This document shows positions 12,404 to 23,163 of a stretch of DNA of 64,000 bases, piece by piece; position 1 is the stretch's first letter; each line of letters opens with the position of its first letter. The notes under the pieces were generated by a model, which was not told where the DNA came from, did not search any database, and saw nothing but the letters and a program-made list of their open reading frames with translations. A program made the translations under genes and the position numbers. The stretch lies in the NCBI GenBank assembly GCA_013399695.1, contig VXAU01002299.1, positions 1 to 64,000 of the forward strand, written 5' to 3'. The stretch comes from Formicarius rufipectus. Its lineage: Eukaryota; Chordata; Aves; Passeriformes; Formicariidae.

Positions 12404-12480
12404 ACATACATACATACATCTATTCATACATACATACATACATATATATATGTATCAATCTATGTATCTATACATCATAT
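12404..12480. repeat. (CATA)n / (TA)n / (TATC)n compound microsatellite
   Basis: CATA units at 12405-12419 and 12425-12442 pass into a short TA run and then TATC/TATG units. The array begins just after the CR1 body at 11.8-12.4 kb. Confidence 0.9.
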
Positions 12481-13015
12481 TTACCTGTAAGTATAGGGTA
12501 CTAAAACCCAGGCACTTCCAAATTTTGGCATAATTTTGAAACCTAATTATCTTTAATGTACTTGCAATTATACCATGTGTAAAACAGATTCTAAGCCTCT
12601 TCTTAAGTAGTGGTGATAATGGAACATCAGTTTCCTGGGATAAAGGTTATGAAATGAACATACAGGATCCAAGTTTTAGGCAGCATCACCAGGTCTGCTT
12701 GATTCCTCATCACTGGCAAAGCCCCTTGTGCTCTTGGCCAAGTGATTAAGCTATGAATGGTTGTCGTTCATAAAATCACAGTGTTCATTAAAAAATTACT
12801 ATAAGCTGTCACCCAACCACGTTTTCTTTTACTACAATGGCAGCTCCAATGCACCATTTTACTCTCTCATGAATGATAATATATATGCATACATATCTTG
12901 TTGAGACCAAGGTACTGTGGAATTGGAGATTCTATATATGTAGAAAACCTGTTATCTACCTAAATCTTCAGACCACAGACATCATTACTTGGTTCTGTTC
13001 CTCTTTCACATATTT
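12481..13015. other. Unique AT-rich noncoding stretch
   Basis: Nothing recognised apart from brief TA-rich words near 12880 and 12935. Confidence 0.5.
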
Positions 13016-13019
13016 CAAT

Positions 13020-13118
13020 ATCATTTCCAGGTGACTTTTGACTGTTTCCAGGGGGGAAGGCTTCACAGCCTCTCTGTTCCAGTGCTTGTTGACTCTCACA
13101 GTAGAAAAGTGCTTCATT
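13020..13118 (-). mobile_element. Old CR1 LINE fragment (minus strand)
   Basis: Plus-strand words 'CACAGCCTCTCTGTTCCAGT' and 'ACTCTCACAGTAGAAAAGTG' correspond to the reverse complement of the CR1 3' region, at a point inside the element and not at its terminus. The terminal octamers are not visible, so both ends have decayed. Confidence 0.65.
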
Positions 13119-13237
13119 TAATTGTTTATTAACAGGTTTACTCTTGGGTTTTAACATGACAGCTTTTATATCTGCATAAGCTCATGCACAATGTTTGATT
13201 ATTGAGTAGTGAATATTTCGCGTGTTTATTGCCATTT

Positions 13238-13322
13238 AGAAAGAAAGAAAATACCAGTAAAAGACACAGGAGGAAAGACAGAGAAAAAAACAGGAGGAGA
13301 GGAAAGGAGGAGAAAGAAAAGC
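13238..13322 (+). repeat. Polypurine tract
   Basis: About 85 bp of mostly A and G on the plus strand (GAAAGAAAG, GGAGGAAAG, GGAGGAGAGG). It could adopt a triplex, but it is too irregular to be a microsatellite. Confidence 0.7.
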
Positions 13323-15370
13323 ATGTTGGCAACATTCACTGAAGTTATGAAAGACCCAGAAGGAAAACAGGATTTTCGACTAGCTGAGTTTATTTAGAAT
13401 ATCTGAAAGGTGGGGAAGATGAGAAAGACCATCACAAACAAGTCTGAAAAACTCCAACTATAAACATATCCCTATAGATTTGTTTCTCACTTTAACAAGT
13501 GAGATGCATGTAGCTGCAAAAGATTTATTCCCATTCTAGGTGCAAAAACACGATCTGAGTTAACCCTGATGAGTTACAATTTAAACATAAAGAAAGAGAA
13601 AATCCCAAAAGTGTTCTGTTTCTTGTTAAATTACTAATTATAGTAAAATACAGGAAAAAGTAGAAATGTGGTACTGGAAAGGAGAAAAGTAGAGAGAGGA
13701 AAAAAAATCTAGACAGTTTTATTCAAGTACATGACAAAGACAGATGAAAGAAATCCAACACAGATCAAGTTAATCATTGGAATAATCATTATTTCACATA
13801 AAAGATAAGCATTAATTACCAGTGGAGTAAGTTGCATCTAAAGTTATGGAAAATTTATAAATTGTGCAAAAATTAATAGAGCAGTGCTTGAAAATTGCTT
13901 AGGTCTTATTAAGAGGTCATATATTTAACTGAAACTGAATCGGTTTAAATATAAATAAAAAAGTTTTTATACTTGACTTTCTATACTTTAGATAAATTTA
14001 TATAGGTCTTTGGTGGGAGAAATATTACATAAGCAACCTTCAGCCTGACAAAATCTGCAGGCAAAATTTTTATTTCTCTGTTGGATGTTTTAATGAAATT
14101 CTGAAACCCTATTAAAGTGTCACAAACACTCTGCTATTCTCCTGTTCACATGTACCACAGAGGTGGATGTTATGCTCAGCCACTAAATCTTGCTTAATAG
14201 ATTATTAGTTGGAATGAGCCAGAATAGTCATTTGTGCTTTAAATTTTTTAAAATTATTCTTTTTACATATTTATTCTGAAATGCCATGTGAGACATTGGA
14301 CTTTAAATGCTTTTTATCCCCCTTTTTGTTCCTCCAGCTTGTTTTAAAATGTGTAAATAAGATAAAAGAACCAAAACCCACAGTGTGTGATTAAGAAACA
14401 AGTAATAAATTAACCAGATAGTTAACTTAGAATGCAGTCAGTACTTAAGCTTTAAGAGAAAAATGTAACAAGAGTTAATACAAAGTAAAATATAAGAAGC
14501 CTATTCGACATTTTCATATTGTTTAAAGCAAATTAGTCCATTTGGGCAAATTAATTTTTTGGGTTGCTGCAGGAAGGTTTTTCAGAAGCTTCTTCCAATC
14601 TCAGAGAAGAGAGGAGTTCATTAAGGGAGAGGGAAGAAATTAGTACAAGCACAAATGACTTCAGCCTTGTCTTAAGGGAGTGAGAGAGATCAGGCAGGGC
14701 CATGGCAAGTGCAATTAAACTCTCAGGTACGACATGTGTTGAAAAGGCTGACAGATACAAAAAAAAGGATTGAGAGGAATGGAGAATAATTTCCTACAAT
14801 TGCCAGAGTTCTTGTACCAGTGATTCTCTACTCCTGATGTTAAGAGGTTCATTTATGTTATCCATGACCATGAAATCACCAGGACTGTAAGGAATTAAAA
14901 TATAAAAAGCAGAAGGTGCCAGATTGTACCAAATTAGTTATTTCTTAAATGGAAGAGAAAAAATGCTTTAGGAAAAGCAACCCAGAATCCCAATATATTA
15001 TTTGCATTTGTCAAAACTGTTTAATTCTTACATCCTAAAAGTCTAAATTATTTCATTACCTGACATTCTAGGGGAAAGATTTTCCTTTAAGCTGAATTTT
15101 CCAAATTTCTATCATGACTACAAGATTCCTGTAGTTTGTAATTTCCTAATTTATGGTTATATAAACCAATCTGAATATTAATCACCAGAAGGCCTATGGT
15201 TTTTACATGTTCAGCTTCAGAAAACTTTAAATAATTTCAGAGGTTGTCCACGTAGTCTAATGATGAGGAAATATATTGAAGTATAATTGTTCTTTTGTGG
15301 GAATGGATTTCCCATATACAACCTGAAAAGAGTCCTGCCAGAGATGGACAGAAGAAAGTCATCCAGAGAA
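13323..15370. other. Unique AT-rich noncoding stretch
   Basis: No transposon recognised. 14550-14720 is somewhat purine-rich and less AT-rich, with a 69-codon frame on the minus strand that matches nothing I know. Confidence 0.5.
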
Positions 15371-15655
15371 TGTGGATACCTTGAACTGATGTTTTAATAT
15401 TGCTTAAAATGTGTGTTCCCCTTCCTCCCCCTGGAATCCATGTGTTCCCTTTCCCAGAATCCATTTGTACCACTTCCCCGAAACCATGTGCTTCCCAGAG
15501 ATCCTTTGCGACCCCTCCTCATGGTACAGAGGGGCGTGACCCACCTTGCTACCTGAAACCTTACCCTGCCTATACGTTAATCCCCTCATCTCTGTTGGCC
15601 CAAAGCCACACAATACCTTTTCCCCCATTGGAGAATCTGAACCCCCTCCAAGGGA

Positions 15656-15665
15656 CTATAAAAAG
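15656..15665 (+). promoter_or_regulatory. TATA-like box of the LTR
   Basis: CTATAAAAAG stands just upstream of the LTR's AATAAA, the expected core-promoter position. Whether it is active is unknown. Confidence 0.6.
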
Positions 15666-15678
15666 TCCCTGCTTCCTG

Positions 15679-15684
15679 AATAAA
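15679..15684 (+). terminator. AATAAA polyadenylation signal of the LTR
   Basis: A perfect AATAAA hexamer lies about 15 bp after the TATA-like box, with a GT-rich stretch about 35 bp downstream. The spacing implies a very short R region. Confidence 0.6.
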
Positions 15685-15888
15685 CTCTCTCTCTCTGCTT
15701 GGACCCTCTCCAAGCTGTGTGGTCTCTTTGTTCTTTGCCCAGGGCTCAGGCACCACGCGGCCAGGGGAGGGAACCAGGGGAGAGCACTCACTCCTCTCCT
15801 AGGTACATGGACTGGAAAGTTTAACCTAGGAGACTAATATCATACCCCTGCGACCATCACACCACCAAACACTCCAACGAGGCTCTAC

Positions 15889-16640
15889 ACATATATCCAC
15901 CCGGATATTCTTTTAAATGACTTTCTGGTATTTTCACTGTAAAAGAAATATTATGCAAGGTGCAAAATGAAGCATCCTTTATATATCTAGAATCACAATA
16001 AATACCATGGTTCTCTAAAGTTCCCAGAGTAAATGCTTTTTGTATAATCAGAGGGTTGGTGGATCATAGGCAAATGGATATATTTCAAATGTTTGCATTT
16101 ACTAAGAACCAGGTAAAGTTCTTAATAAATGCAAATAGATGTGAAGTGCAAATATTCACATACATATTACAAAAAAAAAAAAAAAAAAAATAGCCAACCA
16201 AATAAGTAAGAGATACACCATTCCCCACACTGCAAAAGATAAACAAATGCAATTTCTCTTAATGCCAAAAAAATTTGGGAAAATTCTGGATTTTGGAAGG
16301 ACTGCCACTAATGAAACATGACTGCTACAGAAAAAGTGAAATGCAAATAATCACCCTGTGTATACAGTAAATAACTCAGAAACATAAAATATATATTTGT
16401 TTATACATAATTCAAATTTCAGTTAAACTGTATAATTTACCTCTCTAAATTATATATATTTATGTATTTCATATAGCACGGCACCAGAGCATAAGCTTCC
16501 AGAAATACATTCTTGAAAATAGCAGCAAGAGCACAGTCAGAAGACCAAGAACAATCTATTGCTATTAGATTCAGTGTAATTAAGCTTGGCACAGCTGCTC
16601 AACAACGAACATAAAATAAAAGGAGTAGGAAAAGCAGCAG
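15889..16640. other. AT-rich stretch with an 18-bp inverted repeat and poly(A)20
   Basis: An imperfect hairpin spans 16092-16135 (18-nt arms, one mismatch, 8-nt loop). A smaller TGTGAA/TTCACA hairpin follows near 16139-16160, and a run of 20 A at 16171-16190. No gene recognised. Confidence 0.6.
16171..16190 (+). repeat. Poly(A)20
   Basis: Twenty uninterrupted A. Nothing upstream identifies a retrocopy, so it may be a simple mononucleotide repeat. Confidence 0.9.
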
Positions 16641-17158
16641 TGTGATACTTCGGTGCAAAACCACCAAACGTGCTGTAAAAGCACAGTTTAGGAGTGCTGT
16701 GGTGGTATTTTCAACTCTTCAGGCTTCATTGCAGAATGGTCTGGGTTGCCAGTGTAAGGAAGGTGTGGATAAATTGGTGTCCATTCAGCAAAGGACGACC
16801 AAAATGTCTGGGGCAACTGAGCGATTGTCATGTGAGGAGGAGCTGAAGGAGGTGGGGTTTATTTTGAAATGTAGGGAAAAAATATCTAAGAGATCACAGC
16901 ATCATCTTCCTGATGCCTCTGTGAACATTCCTGAGAAAACAGAAACCTTTAGCTGACATGATTTCTCACTGAAAATACAGAAAAAGAAAACAACACAGGA
17001 TGATGTTACCAAGACAGGTTGTTTCAAGTCTCTGTCAGTCAAAGCCCTCAGTAAATAGGTGTGAATTTTGTGTTGACCCTGCTTTGAGAGGGATTTTGGA
17101 CTAAGCAACTTCCTGAGGTTCCTTCTATTCAGAGCAATTCCACGATTCATAATACAGG
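16640..17158 (+). mobile_element. Old CR1 LINE fragment with 3' end (plus strand)
   Basis: Plus-strand words 'AATGGTCTGGGTTGCCAGTG', 'GTGTGGATAAATTGG' and 'CAGCAAAGGACGACCAAAAT' match the end of CR1 ORF2 and the start of its 3' UTR. Farther on, 'GACCCTGCTTTGAGAGGGAT', 'TTCCTGAGGTTCCTTCTATT' and a decayed ATTC-type octamer near 17150 give the 3' terminus. Middle sections are more diverged, so an insertion or heavy decay is possible. The 104-codon frame at 16642-16956 is a chance reading through this element. Confidence 0.8.
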
Positions 17159-17168
17159 AAAAAATGTT

Positions 17169-17202
17169 GAGATGAAGATGAGGAAGAGATGAAGATGAGG
17201 AA
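17169..17202. repeat. Perfect 17-bp tandem duplication
   Basis: GAGATGAAGATGAGGAA occurs twice back to back (17169-17185 and 17186-17202). It abuts the 3' end of the CR1 copy, but the unit is not a CR1 octamer. Confidence 0.93.
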
Positions 17203-20200
17203 GAGCTAGTTATCAAGAACAAACTTCTTTAAAATCTGAAGCATAAAATGTTTCAACACAAGAGGATGACATTTGGCTTAGGTGAATTGTGCTCAGATCA
17301 AACACATGAAACAGAAAGAAAATGTGAATCATCTGGGAAAAGAGAAGCAAAACCACCAGCTGGAAATGAAAATGGACTAAACTACAGCGAGTAAACAGAT
17401 GCAGAAATCAAGCTGAGTGACATCATGGACACACTTTGTGTGGTACAAGCTGGGGATCCAGAATGGGCATCAGCAGGAGGGCAAGAGACTGAAAGGAGCG
17501 CACGAGACTTGGAGAAGAGAAAGGATTTTCAAAGGGAAGATCAGTAGATCTTGTGGAGCAAAAGTAAAACAGGGTAATTCTGGCAGATGCAGTTCTGCAG
17601 ATTTTCTCAGTAAATCAAGCAGAGGTGAAAACCAATCTGAAGTTTGAGAATAAGAGTTTAAAAATAGGTAACAGCTCCCCTTCTCTTTCAGTATTTCTGA
17701 TAAATATTGGAGGGACTATTGGAGGTACTGTCTCATATTTCTTAAATTCTGCAGGGTCTACACCTTTAGTCAGATGCCAGGCTTGTTATGACTGATGTAG
17801 AGAGCCAATACAGGTTCTCTATCTCTATGTCAAAGCATCAGTAACAGAGTTTAAAAGCATTATTGTAAAAACACTGAGTATAAAATACCAGAAAGTGTGT
17901 ATAGTTGAGCTGAACAAGGAAAAGCACCCTAATTTTATCTTGTGGCTGATAATGGTATTAGTTAGAGGTCATTTTGCATATTCTAAGCCATGGTCACAAG
18001 TGAAAAGATAAAAACTAGGAGAGCTTTACAGATATACCAAGAAAATTCAGTGCTACATCTGTTGGTTCTAAATGCATAGAACAAAAATAGCTTATCTGGG
18101 AAGAAACAAACTAAACTCATATCCTCCCTAACAATTAGGCTTGAAATCCATGCACCTTTAAAGTTCACTTTTTCAGATGAATTTACTAGATTGAAAATGG
18201 ACTTTTGTTTAGTTGGAATGCTAAATCCAGCATTTTTCTTTTTTAATTTTTATTTTTCACTGTATTTGAGCTAAGTCAAAGGAACTGTTCTCTAAGGCCC
18301 TAGAATTCGATTTCCTTGGAGACAAAAATCTTAGAAATGCTGTATAGTCAAGAAGGAGCAAGAGTTTTTGCAATACAAGCATGTCTCTAAGTTAAATCAC
18401 ATTTAATTTGCTAAACTAAACTGTAAAACCCAATGTTTTATTTCAATTCATTTTATTTTGTTATTTGAGGCATAGGTGGACCGAAACAGTTCTTAGACTT
18501 CCTTTGCAATACTGGGGTCCTCCTTCACTCAGCAAACCCAAAATAAATTACTTTTTCTCTGAATTAGGTGTTTAAACACCTGTGTAGCTGATCTCAAGTG
18601 CCGTTACCTCATCATGAAACCCTGCATTTCTCTTTGTATGTTGCATAAAGTTTTTCTGATAGTTTTGAGTCCTGTTTTACATATCCATGACCTTTGCACA
18701 CAGAATTATATACAGCATGCTCTGCAATTAAGCAGCATGTGGCGTCAAAGGAAAATTATACATTTTTCTTCCATTAAGAGTAAGTTAAAAAAAAAAAAGA
18801 GCAAATTTGTAACTCATGGCTCATTAAGTAATTTAAGAATTTAGATAAAATTACAAAGAGATATCAATAAGCACAGGATACTACAACATCTTGTCACTTC
18901 CACATTTGAGACTGTGTATTTTTGCTTAGAACTGATGGTTTCAATTAAGCACTGTTCCCATTCTCACATAATTAGCTCCATATAAGTTGTCATTTTGCTT
19001 TCAAACAATAGACTGGAGACTACTTAGGTCCTAACTAGAAAGAACAGTTGTGTTTTTAAGTAAACAAAGATATCAAGGACTGAAAATATGCTGCCTGCCA
19101 AGAAGTACTATAAGTGTACTGGGATTTTTATAGTCATTCCACTGGAATCACTGATTAACTATGTTATAAAATATCACAGACTTACATATTTTAGGCAAAT
19201 TTTGAGAATTTCTGATGCTGACACCTGTAAAAGTGATAAATGAAGGAAGATCATACATAGTAATTACACCATTTTGCTATGTTAATGGCAATATTAAAGG
19301 ACTCACTTGCATTTTCTGAATATGTAATTCCCACTAAAACTAAATTAACTGCTCTTATCCTGGTCTTCACTGATATCTAGAATTTATATGTCAGTCAATG
19401 AAATGAACGCATTACATCTTCCATATCAGAAATTGCAGGCCATACAAGACACTTTCTACATAATTTTTTTTTTTCTGGTGCAATATGGCCAAGGACTCCC
19501 CAGAGTTATTTTTCAAACCATTATCCTCCCCTCAAAGATGTTAAAAAACACAAAGCAATATAGGAAGAGAAGGCAGGTGAAGCACAAAATCAGAAATTAA
19601 TAAAGTACTTTTTGTACTCAGCACTTGCGGTCCCTGAACAAATTCAAACACACATCCAGTAAAGGCAAAATTCTAAGGTTAAGCTGGGAAAAAAAGTCAA
19701 TATTATACCCAAATATTGATATACACATATTGACTCACAGATACCATGTTTTCCAGAATTGGCAAGACCTTGGTTTGGGGTCAGGTTTCAGAGGCACTTA
19801 TTGTCCCACAGTGAGCTCAGCAGGGATATGAGTACTGCTACACAGTCTTGGTGGTATTTTATTAGTCTGAAAATAAAAGTAACAAAAAATGCCCAATTTA
19901 GTTATGAACCCTTGACATTCTCTACGTAAGATCATAAGTTTACCTCCTTAAACAGCCAGATTTCAAAAGGATGGCGAGTAAAGCCAGTGATCTAAGTGAA
20001 ATGTGACTCATCTACCACATATATATAAGCAATTATCAGTTTTTAACAACTTACATAGGTTGTTCAAAAGAGTTTAACACTTACATAAGTGTTTAAAGAA
20101 TAACAAGAAAATAAAATACTAACACCTAGAATTATAATACCACATTCCTTTCAGCTATTTAAAAATACATTACTAAGTCAATTTAGCTTCAAAATATTCG

Positions 20201-20335
20201 GGTATGCAAAGTTATTTATCACCCATTTTGTAAATAAGGAAATATAAATAAATTTTGGAGTTGTCAAAGACACCAAAGAGAAATTTTGGCAAAAATCAGG
20301 GTCAAAAGCCCTCATGTGATTTAATCTGTATCCCA
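17203..20335. other. Unique AT-rich noncoding stretch with palindromes
   Basis: No transposon or gene recognised. It contains a perfect 16-bp palindrome at 18566-18581 and two adjacent imperfect palindromes at 20045-20093. A slightly GC-richer patch at 17400-17640 has a 76-codon frame without recognisable homology. Confidence 0.5.
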
Positions 20336-20339
20336 TTGT

Positions 20340-21060
20340 GTTAGCTTCAGGCTAATTGGCTAAATGTTAATCACCACTGCAGAGGGAGGACTTAGAGTGT
20401 TCTTGAGGCAAAGAGTTAGCAGATCTACAGCAAAGTGCCCTTCTACACAGCGATTAGCAGGCTCCACTCCACTCCAAGAGGCCACGGCGGGATTAGAATA
20501 TGAAATAACACGGTACCTACAAAGTGCTCCCTCTCAGAATTATTGAGATGACATCCAGCAGGAAGCGAGCAGTCATTTGGCCATTACCATGTCAAATTGC
20601 TTATGGAACAGGAGCAAATTACTCCGAACAAATGACTACACCAGGGAGGAGGCTCGAGCCTTTTCAGTTCTCCTGGTGAATGTGCACCTGACATTGAAGG
20701 CAGCTGACAGGGTTTCACTGCACACCTCCCAGGTCTCTCGGGAGGAAAGGGTAGTGTTGTTGGCAGGAGCTTCTCACAAAGCCGCGTTGAGTGGGAAGAT
20801 CAAGCAGCTTTAAAGCCAAAACACAATTTTCTCACTGATCCTCTACATTAGAATAGCATTTTGGCAGCACCCCGAGTCCTTTTTTGGGCCAATAAATATT
20901 TCCCTAGGGAGAAAGCATGTGTCAAACAGTACTAATAATCATGTTTTTTACAGCCTCAGGGACCATTCCACAGGCGAGGAGAGCTTAGTTTAATAAGACC
21001 CTGGTTCCAGCAAAGCCCATAAGCTTGTGCTTAAGTTTGACCTCAGGAACATTTATGTTA
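20340..21060. promoter_or_regulatory. Candidate conserved noncoding element or enhancer block
   Basis: This ~700-bp block contrasts with its flanks: moderate GC, high complexity, no simple repeats and no recognised transposon. It is broken by stops in every frame, the longest being about 78 codons. It holds homeodomain-like and other short words (CTAATTGGC, GGCCAATAAAT, TACTAATAATCATG). Such texture within a gene desert is typical of deeply conserved vertebrate enhancers. I could not align it to anything, so the call rests on appearance. Confidence 0.3.
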
Positions 21061-22030
21061 AAATCTCAGAACAACTTGAAAATTAAGGTATGCGTATGAT
21101 ATTCAGTCAGCTGAATCTCAAGAAGAGAGAAATCAGTGTTAACATTGTATTAATTTAAATGAAAGAGGATATCACGTCTGAAGTGTGATACAGCAAATGC
21201 CACAAGAAACTGTTATACTGGAAGCAGTCGGGAAACACTTGGTAATTTCCCACTCTCTTTGCAGAGATTCTTGTTCAGCAAATGAAATATGTGACTGTAG
21301 AAGCATTTCCATGGGCTGAGCGTGGGCGTGCATGACCATTTACTTGTAGGTAATAGCACCTATGTGTGCAAAGCAGGAATTTGGGCTGCTCTAATTTTGA
21401 TTTACATGAAGGTATTTCATAGTTTGTATTCTGTATAAGTAGCTCAGGCTCATACAAAGCAGTACAGACTAACTTGTATGTGAAGAATGAAGTTTAAATG
21501 TCACCTTAGCCAACAGATTGACACTTCTTTATCATCATAAATTGGGGTAGGGTAATCAGCTGTATTTTCAGAATTGTTTGAAAGTATTGGGCCAGTTGTG
21601 AATCACCTTTCAAGCCAAGCTTTAAGAGTATTAAGAGCTATAATCAATGTGATTTTTATACATATATATATTTCCACTGCATTTGTCTCATATTCAACAG
21701 AGTCCTTGTGCCCGTACTTAAGCTTAGTATTAGAACTGTAATTTTATAGTCCTACATTGATGCTGAAACAATGTGTTCTAATCTAAGAAGCATATCCATT
21801 TTCATATGAGATAATATATATCTCCAAGGGGTTTTCTAATTACATTAAGCTCATTTAAACCTCTGATTACTGCTTTGAAAATGTGTATTCTTTAACGGAT
21901 CAGACAGAGCAGCTTCCAAAAGCAGATGAAGGTACTTAACTCAGTTTGCAGTTTCGTTAATGCAGGCTTCAAAAGAACTTAGAGACATAATCAACAGCAA
22001 CAATTCCCCTATGTTTTTATTAGATATGTA
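21061..22030. other. Unique noncoding stretch
   Basis: No repeat recognised beyond a short TA run at 21660-21672. The sequence at 21240-21480 is complex and could continue the regulatory-looking block, but nothing specific supports this. Confidence 0.45.
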
Positions 22031-22118
22031 TTTGGTTTTGTGGTGTTTTNAAAACAAAAGCAAACAAAACCCAAAGAAACACAAACACAAAAAAAAGAAA
22101 AAGAAAAAAATAAACCAA
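22031..22118. repeat. G/T-rich to C/A-rich tract with an ambiguous base
   Basis: The plus strand is G/T-rich at 22031-22049 (TTTGGTTTTGTGGTGTTTT), has one N at 22050, then switches to A/C-rich and finally A-rich sequence. The two sides are roughly inverted copies, which suggests a foldback or a consensus error at the N. Confidence 0.75.
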
Positions 22119-22965
22119 CATTATTTTGCAACTTCACATTGTTTTCTTGATACAAAACCATGGTAATGTAGCATGTATTTGGAATCTGGAATCTGGTCTA
22201 TTTGCAAACTAGGAACAAATTATTTATAAAAATATGAATTCTGTAATGTATCTTTGCTTTAATAAATTATTGCTTGCAAGTCTGCTTCTTTTCATGTATT
22301 TCTGCCTGTATAGATGAGGAGGACTGTTAATCTTTATCCTGGACTCCACTTAGGTCTTTTACAGCCCTGAAAACATCCGGCAGTTATGAAGACCCTGGGA
22401 CACAGCCTGTCAGTGCTGAATCCCACAGTGGAGAGAACTTTATACCTGTACTGTAAGGTAGCCTGGATTTATTCCTCTTGAAAAGGCAATAACCCTGTAG
22501 TTAGTGAAGATTTCACGTTCATAAATTCCTCACAACATCATTCCTGGCCATAAAACCTCATAAAAGGAGATGGGGAAAACACTCAGATTTATGTTCTGAT
22601 TCAGCACAAAAGTTTGAGAATTGAATTCATTGTCAAGACTTTAGAAGTTGGGAGAAAGGGGGAACAACCACAAGCCTTAAGAAGCAGCTGGGTACATTCT
22701 CACCCCCAAAACTCATTGTCCCAAATCATAGACAAGCATGTTTGGCTTTGGATATATGCAAGTAAATGCAGTGTAAACAGTGAAGGACAGGAAAATGATC
22801 TCTTTTCCAAAATTAAGAAAATTGGCTGTTCAGCACCTTTAGGATCTTAAGAGGCAATGAGATCCCAAGTAGCAGCCTGTTAAATATTTCATTATTTTGC
22901 TTTTACTCTCAGTTGTCCAATTGGTTCTTATTTCACTGATTTTGGCCAAGGTTGTACATCGTTCT
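22119..22965. other. Unique noncoding stretch with an exon-like segment
   Basis: A segment at 22368-22460 follows a CTTTTACAG acceptor-like site and stays open for about 29 codons to a TAA. No homology recognised, so no gene call is made. Confidence 0.4.
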
Positions 22966-22969
22966 GAGG

Positions 22970-23072
22970 AATCTGGTCTAGTGGAAGGTACCCTGGCCAG
23001 TGATAGGGGGGTTGGGACTAAGTGGTCTTTAATATCCCTTCTAACCCAGGCCATTCTAAGACTCTGTGAGTA
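22970..23072 (+). mobile_element. CR1 LINE fragment, 3' end (plus strand)
   Basis: Words 'AATCTGGTCTAGTGGAAGGT', 'GGGGGGTTGGGACTAAGTGG' and 'CCATTCTAAGACTCTGTGAG' match the last ~100 bp of CR1 in the plus orientation. Its 3' end faces that of the minus-strand copy that starts about 90 bp farther on. Confidence 0.88.
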
Positions 23073-23163
23073 AAATAGATTGTGTAAAAAGCTTATAGTG
23101 TATTATAAGGATTTATTAAATAAAATTAACATCACTCTGGTAAATGTCTGGAATTACTTATTT

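Larger units (their letters stand above)
15401..15888 (+). mobile_element. Solo LTR of an ERV1-like endogenous retrovirus
   Basis: The block is GC-richer than its flanks and has LTR architecture in the plus direction. Three 23-bp direct repeats (AATCCATGTG-like cores at 15435, 15458, 15481) lie in U3, a TATA-like CTATAAAAAG at 15656-15665, an AATAAA signal at 15679-15684, and a GTGTGGTCTCTTTG-like GT-rich region near 15716. A CT-rich (CTCTCTCTCT) run follows the signal. No internal retroviral region or second LTR is seen in the window, so it is a solo LTR. Boundaries are uncertain: the start could be a TG at 15371, 15401 or 15410, and the end is probably near CTCTACACA at 15888. Family assignment is by architecture only. 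Confidence 0.8.

Noticed and set aside
16642..16956. 104-codon plus frame
   Set aside because: It runs through an old CR1 copy out of step with the element's own coding frame.
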